Shown one piece after another: positions 43,368 through 51,563 of a stretch of DNA of 64,000 bases. The notes below the pieces were generated by a model, which made no database searches, was not told the DNA's origin, and saw only the letters and a program-made list of their open reading frames with translations. Where the stretch lies: contig OZ037844.1 of assembly GCA_964035575.1 (NCBI GenBank), positions 248,001-312,000 on the forward strand, read 5' to 3'. This DNA comes from Rhynchopus sp. YZ270_cl-10. Lineage: Eukaryota; Euglenozoa; Diplonemea; Diplonemida; Diplonemidae. The first letter of the stretch is position 1; each line of letters opens with the position of its first letter. A program made the position numbers and the translations under genes.

Positions 43368-43481
43368 ACCCCAAGTGGGTCCAGAAGGGCTGTGTTGGGT
43401 CCGATTGGGTGGGTGAAAAAACGGTACATCATCTCGTTGAACAATTATCCCACTGCACTTCATTTCCATGAGGGAGGGGTT

Positions 43482-45782
43482 TCAAAGAAAACAATGGTAG
43501 GACATGCTCACTGGCGTCACCTCAGACGATGGATCAAGAAGAACTTGCACCACACGATGTCCATGTCTACGTGATGCGACGTACAACGCAGTCTCGCCCC
43601 CATTAGTTGCCTGCTGCACATCCACCTCCGGCAAGCACACAAGATAGCGCACAGTCTCGGTGTGTCCAAAATATGCCGCAAGAATGAGACATGTGGCTCC
43701 GTTGTTGTCTGTGACACACACTCCCGCACCTGCTTCTACCAACAGCTTCACAATATCGATCGCACCGTTCTCGCTAGCCATGTGCAGAGGTGAACGCCCA
43801 TTCTCATCCTTTGCTTCGATGTCGGCCCCTGCATCAATGAGCACCTTCGCCACATGTTCACTTTTAGCTCCATAAGCTAGTGTCGTATTGTGCAGTGCAG
43901 TGCGGCCCCACCTATCTCTCTGATGTACATCCACCTCAGGCAAGCCAACAAGATAGCGCACAGTCTCGGTGTGTCCATCATGTGCCGCAAGGATAAGACA
44001 CGTGTCTCCATTGTTGTCTGTGACACACACTTCTGCACCTGCTCTGACTAACACCTTCACAACATCGAGTGCTCCTGACATGCTAGCCTCGTGAAGAGGC
44101 GAACGTCCTATGTCGTCCTTTACTTCGATATCAGCCCCTGCATCAATGAGCACCTGCATCACATCTGCATGAGTGTGACTCCCCTTGACCTTAGCTACGG
44201 AAAGCACCGCACTGTCTCCGTCATAATCCTTGTGATTTACATCCACCTCAGGCAAGCCCACAAGATAGCGCACAGTCTCGGTGTGTCCATAACCAAAAGA
44301 CGCAATCATAAGACATGTGGTTCCGTAGTTGTCTCTGGCACACACTCCCGCACCTGCTCTGACTAACACTTTCACAACATCGAGTGCTCCTGAACAGCTA
44401 GCCTTGTGAAGAGGTGAACTTCCCATGTCGTCCTTTGTCTCGATGTCTGCCCCTGCATCAATGAGCACCTGAACGACTTCAAGATAGTTACCCTGACCTG
44501 CCCAGTGTAGTGCAGTGAAACCATTATCACCTGAGTGATTCACATCCACATCCTCCAAGCTAACAAGATAGCGCACAGTCTCAGTGTGTCCATTGGCAGC
44601 CGCATGCACAAGACATGTGTCTCCTTTGCTGCCAGTGACACACACTCCCGCACCTGCTTTGACCAACGCCTTCACAACATCGAGTGCTCCTGACATGCTA
44701 GCCTTGTGAAGAGGCGAATGTCCCACGTCGTCCTTTGTCTCGATGTCTGCCCCTGCATCAATGAGCACCTGAACGACTTCAAGATAGTTACCCTGACCTG
44801 CCCAGTGTAGTGCAGTGAAACCATTCTCACTTGAGTGATTCACATCCACATCCTCCAAGCTAACAAGATAACGCACAGTCTCGGTGTGTCCAAAATATGC
44901 CGCAAGGATAAGACATGTGTCTCCTTTGCTGCCAGTGACACACACTCCTGCACCTGCTTTGACCAACATCTTCACAACATCGAGTGCTCCTGAACAGCTA
45001 GCCTTGTGAAGAGGAGAATGTCCATTCTCATCCTTTGTCTCGATGTCTGCCCCTGCATCAATGAGCACCTGAACGACTTCAAGATAGTTACCCTGACCTG
45101 CCCAGTGTAGTGCAGTGAAACCATTATCACCTGAGTGATTCACATCCACATCCTCCAAGCCTGCAAGATAGCGCACAGTCTCAGTGTGTCCATTGGCAGC
45201 CGCATGCACAAGACATGTGTCTCCTTTGTTGCCAGTGACACACACTCCCGCACCTGCTTTGACCAACGCCTTCACAACATCGAGTGCTCCTGACATGCTA
45301 GCCTTGTGAAGAGGTGAACGTCCATTGTCGTCCTTTGTCTCGATGTCTGCCCCTGCATCAATGAGCACCTGACACACTGCAGGGTCCGCCCACATGGCTG
45401 GACATCTGTCCCCCTGCCCGTGTGGAACAAACGCAACGTTGCTGCAGACTGACTTCCAATGCTGCAAGAGGACCTCCGTGCACGCAGTGTGGTCTGCGTG
45501 GATGCACTCACTCAGCAGCATCCCGAAGCCCATCTGCGTTGTCTCAACATACGGAAGAAGCAGTGCGAGGCATTCATCGTGGTTCCCTCTGCATGCCTCG
45601 TGCACAGCATCGAAGGAAACCGTTTCGCTGTCTGTGTCTGGTCTGAGCTTCTCAAGTCCCACCCGCACGGCAGTCGTGTCGCCGTTCCTGGCAGCCTCCA
45701 CCAAGACCGAGTCTGCAGAAAGTGTTGTGCTGTTTGGTGCCTTCTCGTCAGGTGTGCTGTCTGCGTTTTGCTGCTTCGACAT
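43482..45782 (-). CDS. ANK-10: longest ankyrin-repeat family protein
   Basis: Intact 766-residue member beginning MSKQQNADSTPDEKAPNSTT, loop QGDR as in ANK-9, and the same DPSSEVTPVSM end followed by a short extension SYHCFL. The central part contains near-identical 300-bp tandem units (their boundaries recur near 44380, 44680, 44980 and 45280), each encoding 100 residues or three ankyrin repeats (SPLHKAS.SGALDVVK, then GDTCL..AA..GHTETVRYL and NHSG.NGFTALHWAGQGNYL). The low divergence between units shows recent expansion by whole higher-order units. Confidence 0.94.
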   Translation of the reverse strand: MSKQQNADSTPDEKAPNSTTLSADSVLVEAARNGDTTAVRVGLEKLRPDTDSETVSFDAVHEACRGNHDECLALLLPYVETTQMGFGMLLSECIHADHTACTEVLLQHWKSVCSNVAFVPHGQGDRCPAMWADPAVCQVLIDAGADIETKDDNGRSPLHKASMSGALDVVKALVKAGAGVCVTGNKGDTCLVHAAANGHTETVRYLAGLEDVDVNHSGDNGFTALHWAGQGNYLEVVQVLIDAGADIETKDENGHSPLHKASCSGALDVVKMLVKAGAGVCVTGSKGDTCLILAAYFGHTETVRYLVSLEDVDVNHSSENGFTALHWAGQGNYLEVVQVLIDAGADIETKDDVGHSPLHKASMSGALDVVKALVKAGAGVCVTGSKGDTCLVHAAANGHTETVRYLVSLEDVDVNHSGDNGFTALHWAGQGNYLEVVQVLIDAGADIETKDDMGSSPLHKASCSGALDVVKVLVRAGAGVCARDNYGTTCLMIASFGYGHTETVRYLVGLPEVDVNHKDYDGDSAVLSVAKVKGSHTHADVMQVLIDAGADIEVKDDIGRSPLHEASMSGALDVVKVLVRAGAEVCVTDNNGDTCLILAAHDGHTETVRYLVGLPEVDVHQRDRWGRTALHNTTLAYGAKSEHVAKVLIDAGADIEAKDENGRSPLHMASENGAIDIVKLLVEAGAGVCVTDNNGATCLILAAYFGHTETVRYLVCLPEVDVQQATNGGETALYVASRRHGHRVVQVLLDPSSEVTPVSMSYHCFL

Positions 45783-46443
45783 GGTTTGTGAAGATGTTGA
45801 TATTCAATGTTGTGTCTTTTAGGATGTTTCTTTTTGTGGAGGTTGTGAGGTGAGTGGTGGGTGTCCTTGAAGTGCCTCCCACCCCAGACAAGCACAGCCA
45901 CAGGAAACGGGTGTGGAAGTCTCCCTCCTGAGGGTGGTGGTGGGAATCTATCTGCCTTGAGACGAGGAGGTGAGGGAGGGGTCTGAGATAAAAAACATCA
46001 TTCAGTCTTGTTCATGTTCATAATGTATTTGCACACCCCAACCCTCCCCACTCAGTAAGATTATGAACGGGAAAGAGAATGCAGCGTACACCCAAAGGTC
46101 CTCCTAAGACAAAAAGAAACATCGACACAAAAGAAAGCACCTGTCACTGGCAACCTTCTCACGCTTTATCTACGTTTCAAAACAGAGTCACGATGCCACC
46201 TTCCATTCCTTGAGGAATACAAAGCACAACACAAATGAGATGACACGTTTAAGTGCTCATTGAAGAAGTGATCCCTACCCACACACCCCTCCCTCCACAG
46301 CACCACGTAGACTACGGAGCACTTCATCTGAAAGGCAGGCAAAACAAAAAAAATCATTTTGACTTGAAATACAAAAGCCCTCTCGCGACAGTGTACTCTT
46401 TGGTACACGACGCACCGCAGGGCGGGGGGGTTTGAAAAATAAA
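45783..46443. other. ANK-10 5' flank and spacer
   Basis: 45783-46080 is family 5' flank, including the CATCTTCACAAACC core and AAGATTATGAACGGGAAAG. From 46081 no gene is seen. 46361-46415 is a strong copy of the GACTTGAAATACAAAAGCCC motif followed by CGCGACAGTGTAC and TTTGGTACACGACG. Confidence 0.6.
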
Positions 46444-46644
46444 GTACCGACCCTCCCCCGTGAAATTGCCCCCCCCCAAAAAAAAAAAAAACCGGTATTT
46501 TGCCGTCAGGGACAATTTCAAGGGAGTCGCAGGGACAACCTTTGCTCTCCATTCTTCACACCAAAACGGCCACCCCCCGACAGAAATTGTCCCCCCCTCA
46601 CTTTTTCCCCCAGGGGGACAATTTCACGGGGGAGGGTCGGTATC
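46444..46644. mobile_element. 200-bp MITE with long terminal inverted repeats
   Basis: The left end TACCGACCCTCCCCCGTGAA continues to ATTG, and the right end is its exact complement, giving at least 24 bp of perfect terminal inverted repeat. AAAATAAA flanks both sides, a candidate 8-bp target duplication. An 8-bp duplication is typical of hAT elements, so this may be mobilised by a hAT transposase like the one at 1.7-3.7 kb; this is inference. Confidence 0.85.
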
Positions 46645-47165
46645 AAAATAAATATAAGGAAAAAAGAGCCATTCAGAAAAAGGGTGAATAAAATCGGTCC
46701 GTGCGCCTGCATGACCCACAGCCGTTTTTCCACAGCGGGTTGCCAGGACATTCAAAAAAAAGGGGGAAGTGGTGTGTTTAAGATGAACCAGAGCATCACA
46801 GTGCTTGATCATCCCTTTTTATTTTAAAAAAAGGAGGCTCGTGGTTGTGGTTTGGGGAGAAACTTAATGAAACAAATGGTTTACTGATGCCCCTCCATCC
46901 CTTCTGGCTGACTCATTGCACAGCCCCAGATGAAGGCACAATACAAAATAATACGATGTCATCTAAATAACAGAGAAAAACTTGAAAATATCTATGTGTT
47001 CTGTTCACACAAGAAACGTACTATTTTTTTTTTTACAGTGCTGAGCCTTTAGGAAGGCTTTGTGACTGTGTACACGGCGGTCCTTGCTGATATTGTGGTA
47101 GCAATAGAAAATCATTAAAAAAGGCTGCATTCTTGAGAAATAAAGCAGGCTCGAGAATACTACCA
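46645..47165. other. Spacer, no gene seen
   Basis: AT-rich with short GC stretches. No repeat copy I could assign with confidence. Confidence 0.4.
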
Positions 47166-47302
47166 TTGGTGCTCCTGAAAACCCCATTTTGCGTACTTGT
47201 TGCGCACTTTGTGCATGAAAAAAGAACTACAGGAATACCCTATATTGCGTACTTAGTGCGTAGTTGTTGCGTACTTGGTATTTTTTATTTCAGGAGCACC
47301 AA
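47166..47302. mobile_element. 137-bp MITE-like element with 15-bp inverted ends
   Basis: TTGGTGCTCCTGAAA at the left and TTTCAGGAGCACCAA at the right are exact inverted repeats. Inside, TTGCGTACTT-type words recur four times (GCGTACTTGTTGCG, TTGCGTACTTAGTGCG, TTGCGTACTTGG). It fits the private-word pattern in miniature. Confidence 0.75.
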
Positions 47303-47561
47303 CTATTTTTTGCTTTTGTTACTTCACGAAATTCGCTAGTTTCTGTGGTAACAAGGCCACCGTGTCGGGAGGGGATGGGGGGGAGAGAGTGCTTCTCCAT
47401 TCCTTGCATTTGTTAAGCTAGATTCACAAAGAACAGAAAAACGGAGAAAAATGGGAAAAGGGAGGACCTTACTTAATAGGGGGGGAATGCTTGAACATCG
47501 CTTCCAAAAAACCCCCCTCCAATTTTTAACAAAACCAAACCCTCCCCCCCATTTTTTAATT
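47303..47561. other. 3' spacer of the DNAJC8/RtcA fusion gene
   Basis: C- and A-rich, no gene seen. Confidence 0.4.
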
Positions 47562-49271
47562 CTACGTACTAAGGGAGCACTCAAGGATAGTGGAGTTTTT
47601 CCCGTGTTCGGTTCTGGTCGGGGGAGCTGAGGTGGTAAAGGAGATGTCGGGTCGGGTTTTCTCTATCAACGCAATAGCGGTTTGGAGGGGAGGGGCGAGG
47701 GGTAGGTTGACACGGAGATGGCTGGGTGTAGATGCGGTGCAGGTTACGGCCATGAGGGCACATGCCTGCTCGAGGAAGACGTCACTGATGCAGCCACCTT
47801 TCGCGTAATCTGCTACCACTGCGGCAGCGGCACGTTCCCCGGTGTGCTCTGCTTTGGTGCCACGGCCTCCCATGGAGCTGCCACACCATACCGCTCCGGT
47901 ACTGCTTTTCACCACAACAGTAATCCCGACAGCGTCGTTCACAACCCCATCCTCTTTGGTTAAATTCAGTGCAAGAACCCCAGCGGTTGGCACCTCCTTC
48001 TTTTCAAGAAACGCCACTGCCGCCTTCGCTACCCGCTGCCCCACCTCCAGATGGATCCCCCGAGAGACCCACACCGACACCTCCACCGAGGTCACCACAC
48101 CGGCTTCGATGAGCTGCACTGCATTCAATCTTGCCGGTTTTACTATAATTTCTGCCGTCGAACCTCCATTACCTTTTCGCTTCAACAGAGGCATCGCGAC
48201 ATCCGCACCAAACTGACGCAACACATAACACAACCCAGAGTCAATCAACACTACTGGAAGGCCCCCGCTATCACTCTGCCCCTTCAGGGTAATACGCAGT
48301 GGCTGTTCCGTCAGGCACAGTGAAGGAAGCATCCACAACGCGGTCTGAGAAACGGAGCCCTGAACCTCCAAGGGAGACCGGAGCTGTGCGTAGTGTGCTG
48401 GACGATCGAAAACGATGAGGGGGACGTCAAGGTCGCAGCTCCCAGCGGGGGTGGCTTCGTGTGCCTGCAGGAGTCCCAATCCTTCTAGGGCACGAAGCCC
48501 CGCTGCGTCTGCGGGGCCTAGAGAAGCGAGACCGTAGCCACCTTTTCGTCGTGCGTCTTTGCAGACTGTTACCGTAGTGGAGAAGAGTGCGGACAATGTG
48601 GCAGCCTGGCGTAGTACTGTGGCACCACCACAGCCAACTCCTCCATCAAGGATGTGGTCTGGAAGCGCGGCGAAGACTTCGGGTTCGGGTTCGGGTGTGT
48701 CCGGTGGAGTGTTTGTGTTTTCTGTAAGAGTGCGAAGGGTCCGTGAGGACACTGCCATGTCGTATTCCAGAACGTCCTCGCGGCGTTCGATCTCTGCGGC
48801 CTGTTGTGCGCGGACTGCAGTTTTGCGCATTTTTTTGCGTTCCGCTTTTTCTGCTCGGAGGACCGCATCTTCTGGGGTACGTTGCTTACGCTTTGACAGA
48901 GAGTCGAGAAGTATGCGGAAGTGGTCGAGGATCAGATCTTCTGGGTCAACTGGCTTGCGGGTGGTACTGCGTTCGGTTGCGGTTCTGGTTGCGGTGTCTA
49001 TGCAGGTAATGCAGGCCTGCCGTTTCAAAGGGTCGTGTAGTAGGCTATGTGCTAGCCGTACAACCTGGGTCAAGGGGTGCGTCTCGTGGCATTCGTCGTC
49101 CAGGACAACGTCCAGCATCGCGATTTTCTCCTCCAGAGCGCGGTCCACTGCAGAAGGCCGCAGTGCATTGGACGGCTCCAACTGCAAAACCAAAAAGGGG
49201 TCGAAACACTCAATCCCGCCTTCAGAGGCTCGGGTCAGTATCCGCATCTGTTTTTGGTAGCGTTGCGCCAT
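47562..49271 (-). CDS. DNAJC8-like region fused to RNA 3'-phosphate-cyclase-like domain
   Basis: A 569-residue fusion in a single uninterrupted frame. Residues 22-95 resemble the J domain of DNAJC8/SPF31, a splicing-associated protein: DPFLVLQLEPS matches NPFEVLQIDP, and AHSLLHDPLKRQA matches the AYKLLLD...KR helix. The HPD motif that activates Hsp70 is replaced (VLDDE). Residues 110-170 continue the DNAJC8-like basic helix (RKQRTPEDAVLRAEKAERKK). Residues 207-565 match RNA 3'-terminal phosphate cyclase (RTCA): DGGVGCGGATVLRQAATLSA, SSTGAVWCGSSMGGRGTKAE, CISDVFLEQACALMA and the end STILEC. The adenylylated His of the LHTQTAI motif is Pro here (PPLQTAIALIE, Pro528), so catalysis as in RTCA is unlikely. 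The protein is probably a nuclear RNA-binding or scaffold protein. Confidence 0.85.
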   Translation of the reverse strand: MAQRYQKQMRILTRASEGGIECFDPFLVLQLEPSNALRPSAVDRALEEKIAMLDVVLDDECHETHPLTQVVRLAHSLLHDPLKRQACITCIDTATRTATERSTTRKPVDPEDLILDHFRILLDSLSKRKQRTPEDAVLRAEKAERKKMRKTAVRAQQAAEIERREDVLEYDMAVSSRTLRTLTENTNTPPDTPEPEPEVFAALPDHILDGGVGCGGATVLRQAATLSALFSTTVTVCKDARRKGGYGLASLGPADAAGLRALEGLGLLQAHEATPAGSCDLDVPLIVFDRPAHYAQLRSPLEVQGSVSQTALWMLPSLCLTEQPLRITLKGQSDSGGLPVVLIDSGLCYVLRQFGADVAMPLLKRKGNGGSTAEIIVKPARLNAVQLIEAGVVTSVEVSVWVSRGIHLEVGQRVAKAAVAFLEKKEVPTAGVLALNLTKEDGVVNDAVGITVVVKSSTGAVWCGSSMGGRGTKAEHTGERAAAAVVADYAKGGCISDVFLEQACALMAVTCTASTPSHLRVNLPLAPPLQTAIALIEKTRPDISFTTSAPPTRTEHGKNSTILECSLST

Positions 49272-50189
49272 TTGGAAGAGAAAAAAAAAGAAAACGGGGA
49301 GGGGTACCTACGAAGTAGGGTTTTTTTTGCTGTTTGAGGGGGCGTTTGGTATTGTTAGATAAGTGTGCTTGAGAGAGAGAAACTGTTTGACAAAAAAAAA
49401 ATGGCAGGGTTCCTCTGTAAGCAACCCATCTAATCAACGAAAATAAAGCAAGGAACCGCGCGTCACAGGATGCGCGGTAGCATCCTCAGGCACTGGACAG
49501 AGAAGAGGCGAAAGTGTGGGAGACGTTGGCCTGCGACCCTCTGTCTCTGTCTTGGGAAGACTTGGAGAGACTTGGAGGACGACTCCTTGCCGGGACATGC
49601 TGATGGCCCAAATATCCCCTAGACCGCCCTGAAAGAAGAGTATTAGGTCTCTTCCCTGGGTTGATCTGTAGTTAGAGGAGGCTGTCAGTGATGCGGATAG
49701 CGAAAGTCAGCGTCCTCGAGCGAGTTGAAACGACCCAAAGAGCGGCAAAACGCAAGCTTTCGGATGCGGGCGAGGGGCAGCAACCAAGCCAAACAAAGAA
49801 GAGGGTGAACTCCGACCACAGTGAAAGACTGTCACCAGCAGCAGCACCAGAAAACGTTCAGCACTGAAGACGCCATCTCTTTGTACTAATGTATGTCGCA
49901 GTTAAAACTAGAACCAAACTCAGACTCGACGCATTTTTTTTTGTTTGCGCAGACTCGCGTCATGACACCGTTTTTCATAAAACGGAAAAAAAAAATAATA
50001 CAAAAGGGAGTTCGATGCTATAATTACGCTTGTGTGGGTGGGTGGACGCTTGCCAATCCGTATCAAGGATGAAAGGTCCCCCCCTACTAAGAATATACTA
50101 AGAAAAAATGGGAAATAGTACTATCAAAAATAGTGCACATCATGCCGGCAAATGGTACACCACCTTTTTGACATTCCCCTTTTCCGCCC
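49272..50189. other. Spacer with a GC-rich, ORF-free island at 49440-49890
   Basis: No coding sequence. The island 49440-49890 is richer in G and C than neighbouring spacers, lacks the dispersed repeats, and can form local stems (CCGCGC with GCGCGG at its start). It could be a structured non-coding RNA gene or a decayed gene. I looked for U6-, RNase P- and SRP-like core motifs and found none convincing. Confidence 0.35.
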
Positions 50190-50375
50190 CCAGGAATTAT
50201 TATTTGAAACGTTTTTTAACCATTCCTTTGTACTATTGTATTTTTTACTTGTAAGTTTAGGAAACGAAGCACACACGGTGGAAGGTCCTGGAAGCTCCAA
50301 GAAAAATGAAGGTAGGTGGGATAAAGAGGAAGTTTCGCCTAAAACGCACACACAAACTGGAAAAAAAAAACCGTC
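50190..50375. repeat. Dispersed repeat shared with 26890-27010
   Basis: GAAACGTTTTTTAA, CATTCCT, GAAGCTCCAAGAAAA, GGTGG, AAAGAGGA and CACACAAACTGGAAA occur in the same order at 26890-27010. No coding capacity is conserved. Confidence 0.7.
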
Positions 50376-50455
50376 ACCCCTTTTTCATTGAAATAACGTT
50401 GCTACTATCCCAATATGCCTATTAGAATCTACTCAATAAAACCCCCTGCTCTGTT

Positions 50456-51028
50456 TCACAGTTTTGCATCACCACATTGCGACCCTACTGCATCTGCCTC
50501 TGCGGTCTCTAACGCGGCAAGCAGAAGGCGAAGGGCACGTGTCGTGTACTCTGCCATATTCGCGATGCGTTCGTTGTGTGGTGAGTTGTATGATTCGGTT
50601 CTGGTGATGTTACCGGGGCCTACCACTCGGATGGATGTGAACCCCGTGGTGATGGTGTTGAGAGGGCTGTTTGGGGGGAAGGTGGTGGCGTCCGTTGCGC
50701 CGGACTCTGCAATGGCCCAGGTGGATTTGGTGGTCGCCTGCATATACGGTGCGAGGGTGTCGACGAAGACCTGCTTCGAGGATACATAGCGTGCTGCGGA
50801 GGAGTAGTTCTCGCGCCCCCCCAGAGGCTGACGCGCCGCACGCGGCAGAAGCGCGCGGCCACCCTGAGCAGAGTAGACGCTCACCCCCGCAACACAGAAC
50901 CTGCTTGCACCTGGCGCCGTCTGCAGACTTGCGTTGATCAGCCCCCCAGTGGTACCCTCAATCACAGACACCGTCTCGCGACGCTTGCGCAACAATGTCC
51001 CAACCTTGCGAGCAGTTTCAATGTCCAT
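50456..51028 (-). CDS. CinA C-terminal (NMN deamidase-like) domain protein
   Basis: About 190 residues matching the CinA/PncC domain, whose active members deamidate nicotinamide mononucleotide. I chose the Met of MDIETARKVGTLLRKRRETV because the domain normally begins there; the frame also has an in-frame Met 21 codons upstream (to 51091). Conserved parts are VSVIEGTTGGLINASLQTAP (family AESCTGGLLAxxLTxVPG), GVSVYSAQGG (family xVxYSNxxK) and WAIAESGATD (family xIAxSGxAGP). The Ser of AESCTGG is Gly here and the Lys after YSN is not present, so the usual catalytic residues seem altered and activity is doubtful. It is compact and intronless. Confidence 0.8.
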   Translation of the reverse strand: MDIETARKVGTLLRKRRETVSVIEGTTGGLINASLQTAPGASRFCVAGVSVYSAQGGRALLPRAARQPLGGRENYSSAARYVSSKQVFVDTLAPYMQATTKSTWAIAESGATDATTFPPNSPLNTITTGFTSIRVVGPGNITRTESYNSPHNERIANMAEYTTRALRLLLAALETAEADAVGSQCGDAKL

Positions 51029-51091
51029 TTTTTTTGTGTTTGGAACGCTGTGGAGTGGGTGTCCGGCGGGGCGTATCATGGTAAAATACAT

Positions 51092-51189
51092 GGCGATAAT
51101 TTCATGTGAGGTAGCATGTGGTCTAGAGGTTCGTCATAGGTATCTCAACGAACCTCTGCTGTCAGACATCCTAAACGGTAAGTGATGCA
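51092..51189. other. Short spacer between the CinA-like gene and an ANK remnant
   Basis: Under 100 bp, nothing recognised. Confidence 0.4.
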
Positions 51190-51350
51190 GTGGTGCGTGG
51201 GCTTGTTCCTTGCCTAGGTCTGCTCCTATACCAATGAGTACCTGCACTTTGTCGTGGTTTCGCAGTGCAGTACAAAGCAGTATCCCGGTGATTTATGAAA
51301 AGAAGAGTGCGTAATTCGGTGCCTCCCTTTGGCCGCAAGGATACGACGTG
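51190..51350 (-). pseudogene. ANK remnant with internal deletion
   Basis: Read on the minus strand, pieces of family repeat survive (TGILLCTALRNHDKVQVLIG then GADLG, equivalent to TALHxAxxxNHxDVVQVLIDAGAD), with stops. Immediately upstream (51350-51490) is the family 5' flank in the form seen at ANK-9. The N-terminal and most of the repeat region are therefore deleted, leaving flank joined to an internal repeat. Confidence 0.75.
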
Positions 51351-51563
51351 GAAGTGAGGAGGTGAGGGGGGGGGGGGGGGGTCGGTAAAATAAAAACATC
51401 ACCCAGTCTTGTTCATGTTTATAATGTATTTGCGTACCCCAACCCTCCGTCAAAGAAATAAATTTACGTACGGTGCAGAGGAGAAAACACAGTGACGAAG
51501 GTTATTTCATATCTTTTATTTCGAAAAAGAAGGTAGAGGCAGTGACGAAGGGAAAGAAAAATG
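51351..51563. other. ANK-type 5' flank next to the remnant, and ANK-11 3' end
   Basis: 51350-51490 matches 38937-39074 upstream of ANK-9, including TTTACGTACGGTGCAGAGGA. 51490-51563 contains a direct repeat of GCAGTGACGAAGG. Confidence 0.6.

Larger units (their letters stand above)
40006..43430. mobile_element. 3.4-kb insertion with perfect 16-bp terminal inverted repeats
   Basis: The left end is GATGTACCGTTTTTTC and the right end is GAAAAAACGGTACATC. The unoccupied paralogous site lies near 36735 (GCAAGATAAAAAACTCATT then AGTATCTCGTTG). ATC flanks the element on both sides and is single in the empty site, consistent with a 3-bp target duplication. Both subterminal zones carry the TAATTGGGC-type word in the same orientation (40035-40095 and 43205-43370). 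It contains the 7-bp satellite, a gene-fragment-bearing foldback and a GCCCGAAT array. I find no transposase, so it is non-autonomous or a composite. Superfamily not determined. Confidence 0.8.

Noticed and set aside
47562-49271. Initial reading of His518 (TPSHLRVN) as the conserved cyclase His
   Set aside because: Alignment with the better-matching human RTCA C terminus puts the catalytic position at Pro528 in PPLQTAI; His518 lies ten residues too early.
49490-49530. ACAGAGA hexamer-like motif suggesting U6 snRNA
   Set aside because: No other U6 landmarks surround it.
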